Assembly (NCBI GenBank): GCA_028869355.1
Contig: JAGWSK010000147.1
Location: 1 to 8,784, forward strand
Direction of reading: 5' to 3'
DNA: 8,784 nt
Origin: Alphaproteobacteria bacterium
GTDB taxonomy: Bacteria > Pseudomonadota > Alphaproteobacteria > Micropepsales > Micropepsaceae
Below, in pieces: positions 1-6,192 of the stretch (its first letter is position 1; the number at the start of each line of letters is the position of its first letter). A program made the position numbers and the translations under genes. The notes below the pieces were generated by a model. That model was not told the DNA's origin and did not search any database. It was given only the letters and a program-made list of their open reading frames with translations.

Positions 1-2493
1 CCCTATGACGAAGGCGTCGAAGTGACGTTGCCGGTGAATACGCAGGGCCGGTTGGCGGATCCCGGTCAGTTCGGCGAGATCATCATCAAGCAGACCGGCG
101 GCGTGATCACGCGTCTGAAGGATGTCGCCCGGGTCGAGCTTGATGCCGGCACGTACTCGCTGCGTTCGCTGCTGGACAACAAGCCGGCTGTCGGTATCGG
201 CATTTTCCAGATGCCGGGTTCGAACGCGATCGAGATTTCGAACCAGGTCCGCAGCACAATGGAGGAACTCAAGCGGAATTTTCCGCAAGGAGTCGATTAC
301 AAGATCGCCTATGACCCGACAATTTTCGTGCGGGGCGAGATTCAGGCCGTGGTCGAAACGCTGCTGATCGCGGTTGCGCTGGTCGTGCTCGTTGTCATCG
401 TTTTCCTGCAGACCTGGCGAGCCTCGATCATTCCGCTCCTGTCCGTGCCGGTTTCGATCGTCGGCACTTTCGCCATCATGTACATGTTCGGATTTTCCAT
501 CAACGCCCTGTCACTGTTCGGTCTGGTGCTCGCGATCGGGATTGTCGTCGATGATGCGATCGTGGTGGTCGAGAATGTCGAACGCAGCATCGAGAACGGC
601 CTTTCCCCGCGCGACGCGGCATTGAAAGCGATGCAGGAGGTAACCGGGCCGATCATCGCGATCGCGCTGGTGCTCTGCGCCGTATTCATTCCGATCGCCT
701 TCATCACCGGATTATCGGGCGAGTTCTATCGCCAGTTCGCGCTGACGATTGCCTTCTCGACGGTGATTTCCGCATTCAATTCGCTGACGCTTTCACCGGC
801 GCTGGCAGCACAATTGCTGAAGGGACGTGGCGAACAGAAAGATGGCGTGACCCGGTTTCTCGATCTCATCCTTGGGCCGTTTTTCCGCGCGTTCAATTTC
901 ACCTTCAAGCGCGGCTCGCGTGGCTATGGCCGGGGCGTTGGCAGCGTCCTGTCGCGCAAAACGATCGCGATTGCAATCTATTTGGTTCTGCTCGGCGGCA
1001 CGGCGTTCATGTTCAACCGCGTGCCTGCCGGCTTCGTCCCGTCGCAAGACAAGCAATATCTGGTTGCGTTCGCGCAACTACCGAATGGCGCGACGCTTGA
1101 CCGTACGGAAGCCGTGATTCGCCAGATGTCCGGTATCGCGCTGAAAGAGCCGGGGGTCGAAGGCGCGGTCGCATTCCCGGGTCTTTCGATCAACGGCTTC
1201 ATCAACAGTTCATCCGCCGGGATCGTGTTCGTCACCCTGAAGCCTTTCGATCAGCGCAGGACTCCGAATCTTTCGGGATTTGCCATCGCGCAGGACCTGC
1301 AGAAAAAATACTTCGGCATCAATACCGCATTCATTGCGATCTTCCCGCCGCCGCCGGTCATTGGTCTGGGAACCATTGGCGGCTTCAAGCTGCAGGTCGA
1401 GGACCGCACGGATCAGGGCTACCAGGCGCTGGATCAGGCGGTAAAAGCGGTGATTGCAAAGTCGCGAACCGCGCCCGAACTCGCCGGCGTGTTCACCGAC
1501 TACAATATTGGCGTGCCGCAGCTCTATGCCGACCTTGACCGGACCAAGGCCATGCAACTGCGCGTCAATGTGCAGGATGTCTTCGACGCGATGCAGGTCT
1601 ATCTGGGCTCGTACTACATCAATGATTTCAACAAATTTGGCCGTACCTATCAGGTGATTGCGCAGGCCGACAGGCAATTCCGCTCGAGCCCGGACGACAT
1701 TCTCTACCTGAAGACCCGCAACTCGGACGGCAACATGGTGCCGCTGGGTTCGGTGATGACGGTCAAGCAGACCACTGGTCCCGAAACCGCGATGCGGTAC
1801 AACGCATTCCGCTCCGCCGATATCAATGGTGAGCCGGCACCGGGTTACTCGAGCGGACAGGCACAGGCAGCCATCACGAAGATTCTCAACGAAACACTGC
1901 CGCCCGGAATGCAATTCGAATGGACGGATCTGACCTATCAACAGGTTCTGTCCGGCAATACCGCCGTGCTGATATTCCCGCTTGTGGTGCTGCTGGTATT
2001 CCTGACGCTCGCCGCACAATATGAGAGCCTCTTCCTTCCCGCGGCGATTATCCTGATCCTGCCGATGTCGCTGTTTTGCGCGATCACCGGTGTCTGGTTG
2101 GTGCACGGTGACAACAACATCTTCACCCAGATCGGTTTCTTTGTTCTCGTCGGGCTGGCATCCAAGAACGCCATCCTGATTGTGGAATTCGCACGCGAGC
2201 TGGAACGCCAGGGGCGGAACACCAGGGCTGCGGCAATCGAAGCAGCGGGGCTGCGGCTGCGTCCAATTCTGATGACCTCATTCGCCTTCATCATGGGCGT
2301 GTTGCCGCTGGTCTATTCCACCGGCGCGGGCGCGGAGATGCGCCACGCCATGGGCATAGCGGTGTTTTCGGGAATGCTCGGCGTCACATTCTTCGGTCTG
2401 TTCCTGACACCGGTCTTTTACGTGCTGATGCGGGCCATCGAAAAGCGTCTGCATCGCGAACGGGGAGTTGAGAGCCATGCCGTCCAGGTCTAA
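1..2493 (+). CDS. RND (HAE1 family) multidrug efflux permease, MexF-like; 5' end outside window
   Basis: Inner-membrane proton/drug antiporter of a tripartite efflux pump. The reading frame is open from base 1, so the GTG at 22 is internal. The fragment holds 830 residues and starts near AcrB residue 224, lacking the first transmembrane helix and the first part of the porter domain. The proton-relay residues are all present: the Asp pair of TM4 (fragment residues 184-185, bases 550-555; AcrB D407/D408), the TM10 Lys in GLASKNAILIVEF (residue 722, base 2164; AcrB K940), and Arg752 and Thr759 in LRLRPILMTS (AcrB R971/T978). From memory, the segments FLQTWRASIIPL, GFVPSQDKQYLVAFAQLP, IFPPPPVIGLGTIGGF and GDNNIFTQIG match Pseudomonas MexF better than AcrB/MexB. 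The gene overlaps the next gene, for the outer-membrane channel, by 17 nt. The adaptor (MexE-type) gene is expected just upstream. The substrate cannot be read from the sequence. Confidence 0.96.
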   Translation, partial: PYDEGVEVTLPVNTQGRLADPGQFGEIIIKQTGGVITRLKDVARVELDAGTYSLRSLLDNKPAVGIGIFQMPGSNAIEISNQVRSTMEELKRNFPQGVDYKIAYDPTIFVRGEIQAVVETLLIAVALVVLVVIVFLQTWRASIIPLLSVPVSIVGTFAIMYMFGFSINALSLFGLVLAIGIVVDDAIVVVENVERSIENGLSPRDAALKAMQEVTGPIIAIALVLCAVFIPIAFITGLSGEFYRQFALTIAFSTVISAFNSLTLSPALAAQLLKGRGEQKDGVTRFLDLILGPFFRAFNFTFKRGSRGYGRGVGSVLSRKTIAIAIYLVLLGGTAFMFNRVPAGFVPSQDKQYLVAFAQLPNGATLDRTEAVIRQMSGIALKEPGVEGAVAFPGLSINGFINSSSAGIVFVTLKPFDQRRTPNLSGFAIAQDLQKKYFGINTAFIAIFPPPPVIGLGTIGGFKLQVEDRTDQGYQALDQAVKAVIAKSRTAPELAGVFTDYNIGVPQLYADLDRTKAMQLRVNVQDVFDAMQVYLGSYYINDFNKFGRTYQVIAQADRQFRSSPDDILYLKTRNSDGNMVPLGSVMTVKQTTGPETAMRYNAFRSADINGEPAPGYSSGQAQAAITKILNETLPPGMQFEWTDLTYQQVLSGNTAVLIFPLVVLLVFLTLAAQYESLFLPAAIILILPMSLFCAITGVWLVHGDNNIFTQIGFFVLVGLASKNAILIVEFARELERQGRNTRAAAIEAAGLRLRPILMTSFAFIMGVLPLVYSTGAGAEMRHAMGIAVFSGMLGVTFFGLFLTPVFYVLMRAIEKRLHRERGVESHAVQV

Positions 2494-3898
2494 CCGCATT
2501 TCAGCTTTGATGGTGGCTCTTCTGTTGACCGCCTGCGCGACGAATCCCGTGGGCCCGCAAGCTTCCGGCATCCCCGTCGCGCCGGGCTGGAACGCGGTGC
2601 AGAATTCCACGCTGCTGGCAATATCCGGCGAGGTGGACCAGCAATGGTGGACGCATTTTCGCGATCCCGTGCTGGATCAGCTGATTGTCGAGGCGCTGGC
2701 CAACAATCGCACGCTTGCCATTGCCAGAGAACGCATCGAAGAAGCGCGCGCCAACCGCAGCATTGCCCGGTCCGTCCTGTTTCCCCAAGTCGAAGCGACC
2801 GGCACCGCATCGCGGGCCAATCAGGGATATCTCACCGGGAATCGCCCATTCAATATTGCGGAGGGCGATATTCAGGCGAGCTGGGAACTGGATCTGTTTG
2901 GCAAGAATAGATCGCTTACAGCAGAGGCAACGGCGATTCTCCAATCCACGGAGGCCGCCAGCCAGGCGACACGCGTGACGTTGCTCGCGGATCTCGCGCG
3001 CAACTATTTCGATTTGCGCGATTATGAACGGCAGTTGGCGCTGACGCGGGAAAATCTGGACCTGCAGCAGAAGACCTATGAGTTGACCAACACGCAGTTT
3101 CAGGCCGGCTATTCCAGTCAGTACGACGTGCAGATCGCCGCTGCGCAGGTCTCGACCACGGCGGCCTCCATTCCACCGCTGCAGGCAAATTATGATTCGG
3201 CGCTTAATGCACTGAACGTCCTGCTCGGTGAACCGCCCGGCACAGCGGACGCCCGCCTGAAGGCACCATCAGCCTTGCAGCCTCTCGACGCGACGATTCT
3301 GATCGCCGCACCCGCAAGAGTGCTCGAGACGCGCCCGGACATACGGGTGGCGGAGCGCCAGTTCGCAGCCAGCATTTCGGGCCGAAAGGCCGCGGTCGCC
3401 CAGTTGTATCCGGATATTTCGTTGACGGGCCTGTTTGGCATTCAGGGTGCGACCGGCTTTGGCGGAACTCCCTGGAGCATCGGCGCGAACCTCGCACAGC
3501 CGATTCTGAACTTCGGACGCATCGAAAGCCAAATCGACGTCGCAGACGCGCAGCAGAAAGAGAACTTCCTCAATTATCAGCAAACAGTTCTGACCGCACT
3601 CCAGGACATGGAAACTGCGCTTTCAAACTATCAGCATGAATCGCTGCATTATTCGACGCTGATGTCATCGGTTGATCATAACCAGAGAGCGGCCGACCTG
3701 GCACAGCAACAATATAACGGCGGCGCCTTCAGCCTTCTGGATTTGCTGATTGTGCAACGCGATTTGCTCGCAGCCGAAGAAGCCCAGGCCGACTCCGATA
3801 CAGCGCTGAGAAAGGATCTGGTCTCGATTTACACTGCCGCCGGCGGTGGTTGGCAGGATGGGGCCCCGTCCACCGGCCCGGTTGCCTCATTGCAGTAA
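2477..3898 (+). CDS. Outer-membrane efflux channel lipoprotein (OprN/OprM/NodT family)
   Basis: Outer-membrane exit duct of the tripartite pump whose permease is encoded just upstream. I place the start at the ATG at 2477 (473 aa), behind GGGGAG at 2462-2467. A TTG at 2468 is in frame but only adds three residues before this ATG. Residues 1-19 form a lipoprotein signal peptide with lipobox LTAC, and Cys20 (bases 2534-2536) is the lipidation site. Ala at +2 fits outer-membrane sorting. The mature protein shows the two OEP repeats of the family. Hallmarks are the QQWWTHFRDPVLDQLI entry segment, ASWELDLFGKNR, the long helical region with LARNYFDLRDYERQLALT, ETRPDIRVAERQFAAS near the middle, and the second-repeat LTGLFGIQG and QYNGGAFSLLDLL. 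Length is normal for NodT-type factors. The 17-nt overlap with the permease gene indicates one transcript and translational coupling. Confidence 0.95.
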   Translation: MPSRSNRISALMVALLLTACATNPVGPQASGIPVAPGWNAVQNSTLLAISGEVDQQWWTHFRDPVLDQLIVEALANNRTLAIARERIEEARANRSIARSVLFPQVEATGTASRANQGYLTGNRPFNIAEGDIQASWELDLFGKNRSLTAEATAILQSTEAASQATRVTLLADLARNYFDLRDYERQLALTRENLDLQQKTYELTNTQFQAGYSSQYDVQIAAAQVSTTAASIPPLQANYDSALNALNVLLGEPPGTADARLKAPSALQPLDATILIAAPARVLETRPDIRVAERQFAASISGRKAAVAQLYPDISLTGLFGIQGATGFGGTPWSIGANLAQPILNFGRIESQIDVADAQQKENFLNYQQTVLTALQDMETALSNYQHESLHYSTLMSSVDHNQRAADLAQQQYNGGAFSLLDLLIVQRDLLAAEEAQADSDTALRKDLVSIYTAAGGGWQDGAPSTGPVASLQ

Positions 3899-4004
3899 CG
3901 ACCAGGCATTCTTCGGCGATACGAAACAGCGCATTCGGAGCATCGGCTCTTATCCTTTTGCGGCCAGCGCGTCATGGTCGGGACATCATTGAACGGGGCT
4001 GAAT
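3899..4004 (+). other. Intergenic gap between the efflux channel gene and the mlaC-like gene
   Basis: 106 nt without a gene. I see only a weak 4-bp hairpin (GAGC-ATCG-GCTC) with no T-run directly after it, and no sigma-70-like promoter with acceptable -35 and -10 boxes. It is therefore open whether the mlaC-like gene is read through from the efflux operon or has its own promoter here. Confidence 0.4.
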
Positions 4005-4760
4005 ATGCGCGCTGCACTCCTGATCTGTCCGGAAACTTCCGACTTCGCTCTCGCGATTAGAGCCGCTCTGTCGAAGCTGGCCTATCGGAGCGCGGAGTTT
4101 TTTTTCGCGCTTTCGCCCTTTCTGTGCGCAGCGGTCGTTTTCCTCGGTTTGCAGGCACCCGCTGCGCATGCCGCAACGCCGGCAGAGACCTTCATCCAGC
4201 AAAACATCGACAAGGGTTACGCGATTCTGAGCGACACCAGTCTCACCCCGCAGAAGCGTGCGGAAAATTTCCGCGGATTGCTTGGCGGAATCATGGACGG
4301 GAAGCGGGTGGCGGTATTCACGCTCGGACCCTATACGAGGAGCGCTTCGAACTCACAGATCGACGCTTTTTCAGACGCATTTCTGGATTTCGTGATTGCC
4401 GTACTGCAGCACGACATCGCCGGCAATCCGGGGGAGACGCTCGCCGTAACCGGGTCTGTCGTCCGCGCGCCGGACGACATCATTGTCATGGCCAAACTTC
4501 TGGGATCGCCGCGGTCAAACGGCGCGCCGATCAATATGGGATTCAGGGTTCGCAAGAACGCAAAGGGCGCGGACACGCTTGTCGATCTTCAGGTCGAAGG
4601 TGTGTCCATGGCACTGGCCCAACGCAGCGATTTCAGTTCCTGGCTGCAACAGCATGACGGCGACGTCTCCGGGCTGACCCGCGAACTGGAAAATCGCGCC
4701 GCCCTGTTCCGTGAAGCGGATGTACAGGCGCAATCCGGCAGCACCGCATCATCACATTGA
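4005..4760 (+). CDS. MlaC/Ttg2D-family periplasmic phospholipid-binding protein
   Basis: Periplasmic lipid carrier of the MlaC (Tol_Tol_Ttg2, toluene tolerance) family. Members shuttle phospholipid between the outer-membrane MlaA complex and the inner-membrane MlaFEDB transporter, and a relative (HpnM) occurs in hopanoid gene clusters. The 251-residue product has a cleavable signal peptide with a hydrophobic core at about residues 32-50 and a predicted cut after Ala56 (AHA/ATP). The mature part matches the MlaC fold: AETFIQQNIDKGYAIL, RAENFRGLLG, FTLGPYTRSAS followed by AFSDAFLDFV, and the diagnostic VEGVSMALAQRSDFSSWLQQ, which parallels AEGVSMITTKQNEWGTLL of E. coli MlaC. ATG at 4005 is the only conventional start before the hydrophobic core, with GGGG at 3995-3998 as a weak ribosome binding site. 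This gives an unusually long n-region of about 30 residues. No mlaE, mlaF or mlaD lies in the window, so it is an orphan here. The next gene follows after 25 nt. Confidence 0.9.
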   Translation: MRAALLICPETSDFALAIRAALSKLAYRSAEFFFALSPFLCAAVVFLGLQAPAAHAATPAETFIQQNIDKGYAILSDTSLTPQKRAENFRGLLGGIMDGKRVAVFTLGPYTRSASNSQIDAFSDAFLDFVIAVLQHDIAGNPGETLAVTGSVVRAPDDIIVMAKLLGSPRSNGAPINMGFRVRKNAKGADTLVDLQVEGVSMALAQRSDFSSWLQQHDGDVSGLTRELENRAALFREADVQAQSGSTASSH

Positions 4761-4772
4761 GACTCAGCCCAA

Positions 4773-4782
4773 AAGGAGGAGG
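4773..4782 (+). promoter_or_regulatory. Strong Shine-Dalgarno site deciding the start of the small membrane protein
   Basis: AAGGAGGAGG ends three bases before ATG 4786. It is the best ribosome binding site in the window and favours this ATG over an in-frame upstream ATG at 4711 that lies inside the mlaC-like gene. Confidence 0.8.
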
Positions 4783-4785
4783 GCG

Positions 4786-5121
4786 ATGAATGCGCTGAAC
4801 CTCGCCGGCATCCTGTCACTGGTGCCCGCCGCGACGTTCTTGATCGTTGCGATCACGCATTTTTCTGCACGATCCGCAGGCCAGGCGCTGCTTGCGGATC
4901 TGGGTCTCGGCGACAAAAGACGGCAATGGCTCCAACTGCTGCTGTTGATCACCATCAGTTTCCTGGTCCTGCCGCAGTTCCGTGTTGCCGGCGTGGCAAT
5001 CGCCGCGATGGAAATGATGATCCTCGCATTGTCGATGTTGAATCACAGCAAATACCGGCATGCCATTCCCGCACTGATCGTCCTCGCGACACTGCCACTT
5101 GCGCTGCCTGGCCCGCAATAG
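4786..5121 (+). CDS. Small four-helix membrane protein, family not recognised (possibly DoxX-like)
   Basis: A 111-residue hydrophobic protein with probable membrane segments at about residues 5-25, 46-63, 67-86 and 92-109. The loop between the first two is charged (GLGDKRRQW), and a short basic turn (HSKYRH) precedes the last. The start at 4786 is supported by a near-perfect ribosome binding site. I do not recognise the family with certainty. Size, four helices and an LxxLGLG-type segment before helix 2 recall DoxX-like proteins, but no diagnostic motif is present. It lies 25 nt after the mlaC-like gene on the same strand and is almost certainly co-transcribed with it, suggesting an envelope-related role in the inner membrane. 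It is the last + strand gene before a convergent boundary. Confidence 0.75.
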   Translation: MNALNLAGILSLVPAATFLIVAITHFSARSAGQALLADLGLGDKRRQWLQLLLLITISFLVLPQFRVAGVAIAAMEMMILALSMLNHSKYRHAIPALIVLATLPLALPGPQ

Positions 5122-5284
5122 AATACATTCACGCGGAGCCGCGGAGTTTTTGGACTCGTGAAGGACGCATCTGATGTCTGCCCGTCGCGCGTTGCGCGGC
5201 AATTCTTTAGATCCGCATCAGCGTACTGACGCTGAAAACATTCACGTCTCTCGGGTTCTCCGCGACTCCGCGTCTCCGCGTGAG
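5121..5284. repeat. Inverted/tandem repeat cluster between convergent genes (possible small repetitive element or bidirectional terminator)
   Basis: Arms at 5129-5147 (TCACGCGGAGCCGCGGAGT) and 5265-5283 are inverted copies matching at 18 of 19 positions and bound about 155 bp. The right arm is part of three tandem octamers CTCCGCG(A/T) at 5258-5281. A 13-nt direct repeat GAA(T/A)ACATTCACG sits at 5121-5133 and 5234-5246, immediately at the start of each half. The left half can also fold on itself (TTCACG 5128-5133 with CGTGAA 5157-5162). It contains no open reading frame of note. Position between two gene ends fits either a MITE/REP-like element or a terminator for both operons. Confidence 0.7.
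5218..5235. terminator. Perfect 7-bp hairpin in the convergent gap
   Basis: TCAGCGT-ACTG-ACGCTGA forms a perfect 7-bp stem with a 4-nt loop. On the + strand AAA follows rather than a T-run. On the - strand the hairpin is followed by TGCGGATC. It is therefore not a textbook intrinsic terminator for either strand, though it could contribute to stopping the convergent transcripts. Confidence 0.35.
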
Positions 5285-5313
5285 ATTATTAACGCACGTT
5301 CGCCACGGCCGTT

Positions 5314-6192
5314 TTAGGATTCGGCTTTGCGAAACCGTCCGGACGCGGAATTTCCCCGCGCCGACCGAATCCGGCGGCGCCCATGAGCCTGCCGAGCGAG
5401 CCGCGCCAGCGATGTTTCCAATTCCGATTCCAGCCGCTGCTTTTCGCGCACGGCGGTCAAATCCAGATGCAGTGGGGTCACGGAAATGCAGCCCTGGGCT
5501 ATCGCATGCAAATCGGTGCCTGCATCCGGCTCGGTGAGAACACGTTTGAATCCGACCCAGAAATAAGTGCGGCCCCGCGCATCGACGCGTTCATCAACAC
5601 GGAGCATCGACTGATCGCGTTGGCCCTGCGTCGTCACCACGACGCGCTTTACCCTTCCCGGTGACAGGGGCGGAAAATTGATGTTCAGCAGCACCGATTC
5701 CGGCCAACCGATTTCCACGAGTTGGCGCATCAAAGGCGGACCGTGCTTCGCGGCACAGGCAAAAATCTGTGCCTCGGTCTCGCGGCCGCCGACCGCCTGA
5801 CTCATGGCGATCGAAGGAATCCCCAGCACCGTGCCCTCCATCGCCGCCGCCACGGTCCCGGAATAGGTCACGTCGTCCGCGACATTGAAACCGCGATTGA
5901 CGCCGGAAAGCACCAAGTCCGGCAGGTTGTCCTTCATGATGTGAATGCCGGCCATCATGATGCAGTCGGTCGGCGTGCCTGAAAGCGCGAAGCGCTGACG
6001 TCCGGCGTGACGCAGGCGCAATGGCAGCGTCAGCGTGAGCGAATGGGAGGCGCCGGATTGTTCGGTTTCCGGTGCGATCACCCAGATGTCGTCTGTCAGG
6101 GTACGGGCGATATCTTCGGCAACCGCAAGACCGGGCGCATGAATCCCGTCGTCGTTGCAGATCAGAACGCGCAGCTTTTTCTTGCGACTCAT
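5314..6192 (-). CDS. surE: 5'/3'-nucleotidase SurE
   Basis: SurE is a metal-dependent cytoplasmic phosphatase that removes phosphate from nucleoside 5'- and 3'-monophosphates and is linked to stationary-phase survival. The 292-residue product has the N-terminal metal motif NDDGIHAPG with Asp14 and Asp15. It also has Ser46 in QSGASHS and Asn99 in SGVNRGFN, which correspond to D8, D9, S39 and N92 of E. coli SurE. Other hallmarks are GTPTDC, TYSGTVAAAMEG (about 109-120) and the late VTPLHLDLTA (238-247). ATG at 6192-6190 overlaps the serS stop as TGATG, so translation is probably coupled to serS. The catalytic core ends near residue 265, and a basic Arg/Ser/Gly-rich tail of about 25 residues follows, giving a total length greater than the usual ~250-260. 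The pcm gene that often follows surE is not present; the gene ends at the convergent repeat region. Confidence 0.97.
   Translation of the reverse strand: MSRKKKLRVLICNDDGIHAPGLAVAEDIARTLTDDIWVIAPETEQSGASHSLTLTLPLRLRHAGRQRFALSGTPTDCIMMAGIHIMKDNLPDLVLSGVNRGFNVADDVTYSGTVAAAMEGTVLGIPSIAMSQAVGGRETEAQIFACAAKHGPPLMRQLVEIGWPESVLLNINFPPLSPGRVKRVVVTTQGQRDQSMLRVDERVDARGRTYFWVGFKRVLTEPDAGTDLHAIAQGCISVTPLHLDLTAVREKQRLESELETSLARLARQAHGRRRIRSARGNSASGRFRKAES

Noticed and set aside
1210..2106. Long open frame of 298 codons on the - strand
   Set aside because: It lies wholly inside the RND permease gene, has an Arg/His-rich composition typical of antisense frames in GC-rich DNA, and shows no recognisable domain.
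3936..3960. Possible terminator after the efflux channel gene
   Set aside because: The stem is only 4 bp and the following bases are an interrupted pyrimidine stretch, so it does not reach the standard of an intrinsic terminator.
4030..4041. CGGAA-AC-TTCCG palindrome near the start of the mlaC-like gene
   Set aside because: Short arms within coding sequence; such a match is expected by chance at this length.
4124..4657. Open frame of 177 codons on the + strand in another phase
   Set aside because: It overlaps the mlaC-like gene, which has clear family motifs and a signal peptide; the other phase gives a low-complexity Arg/His-rich protein.
4711..4785. Upstream in-frame ATG for the small membrane protein
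   Set aside because: It lies within the mlaC-like gene, would add a non-hydrophobic Arg/His-rich stretch, and lacks a ribosome binding site, while ATG 4786 has an excellent one.
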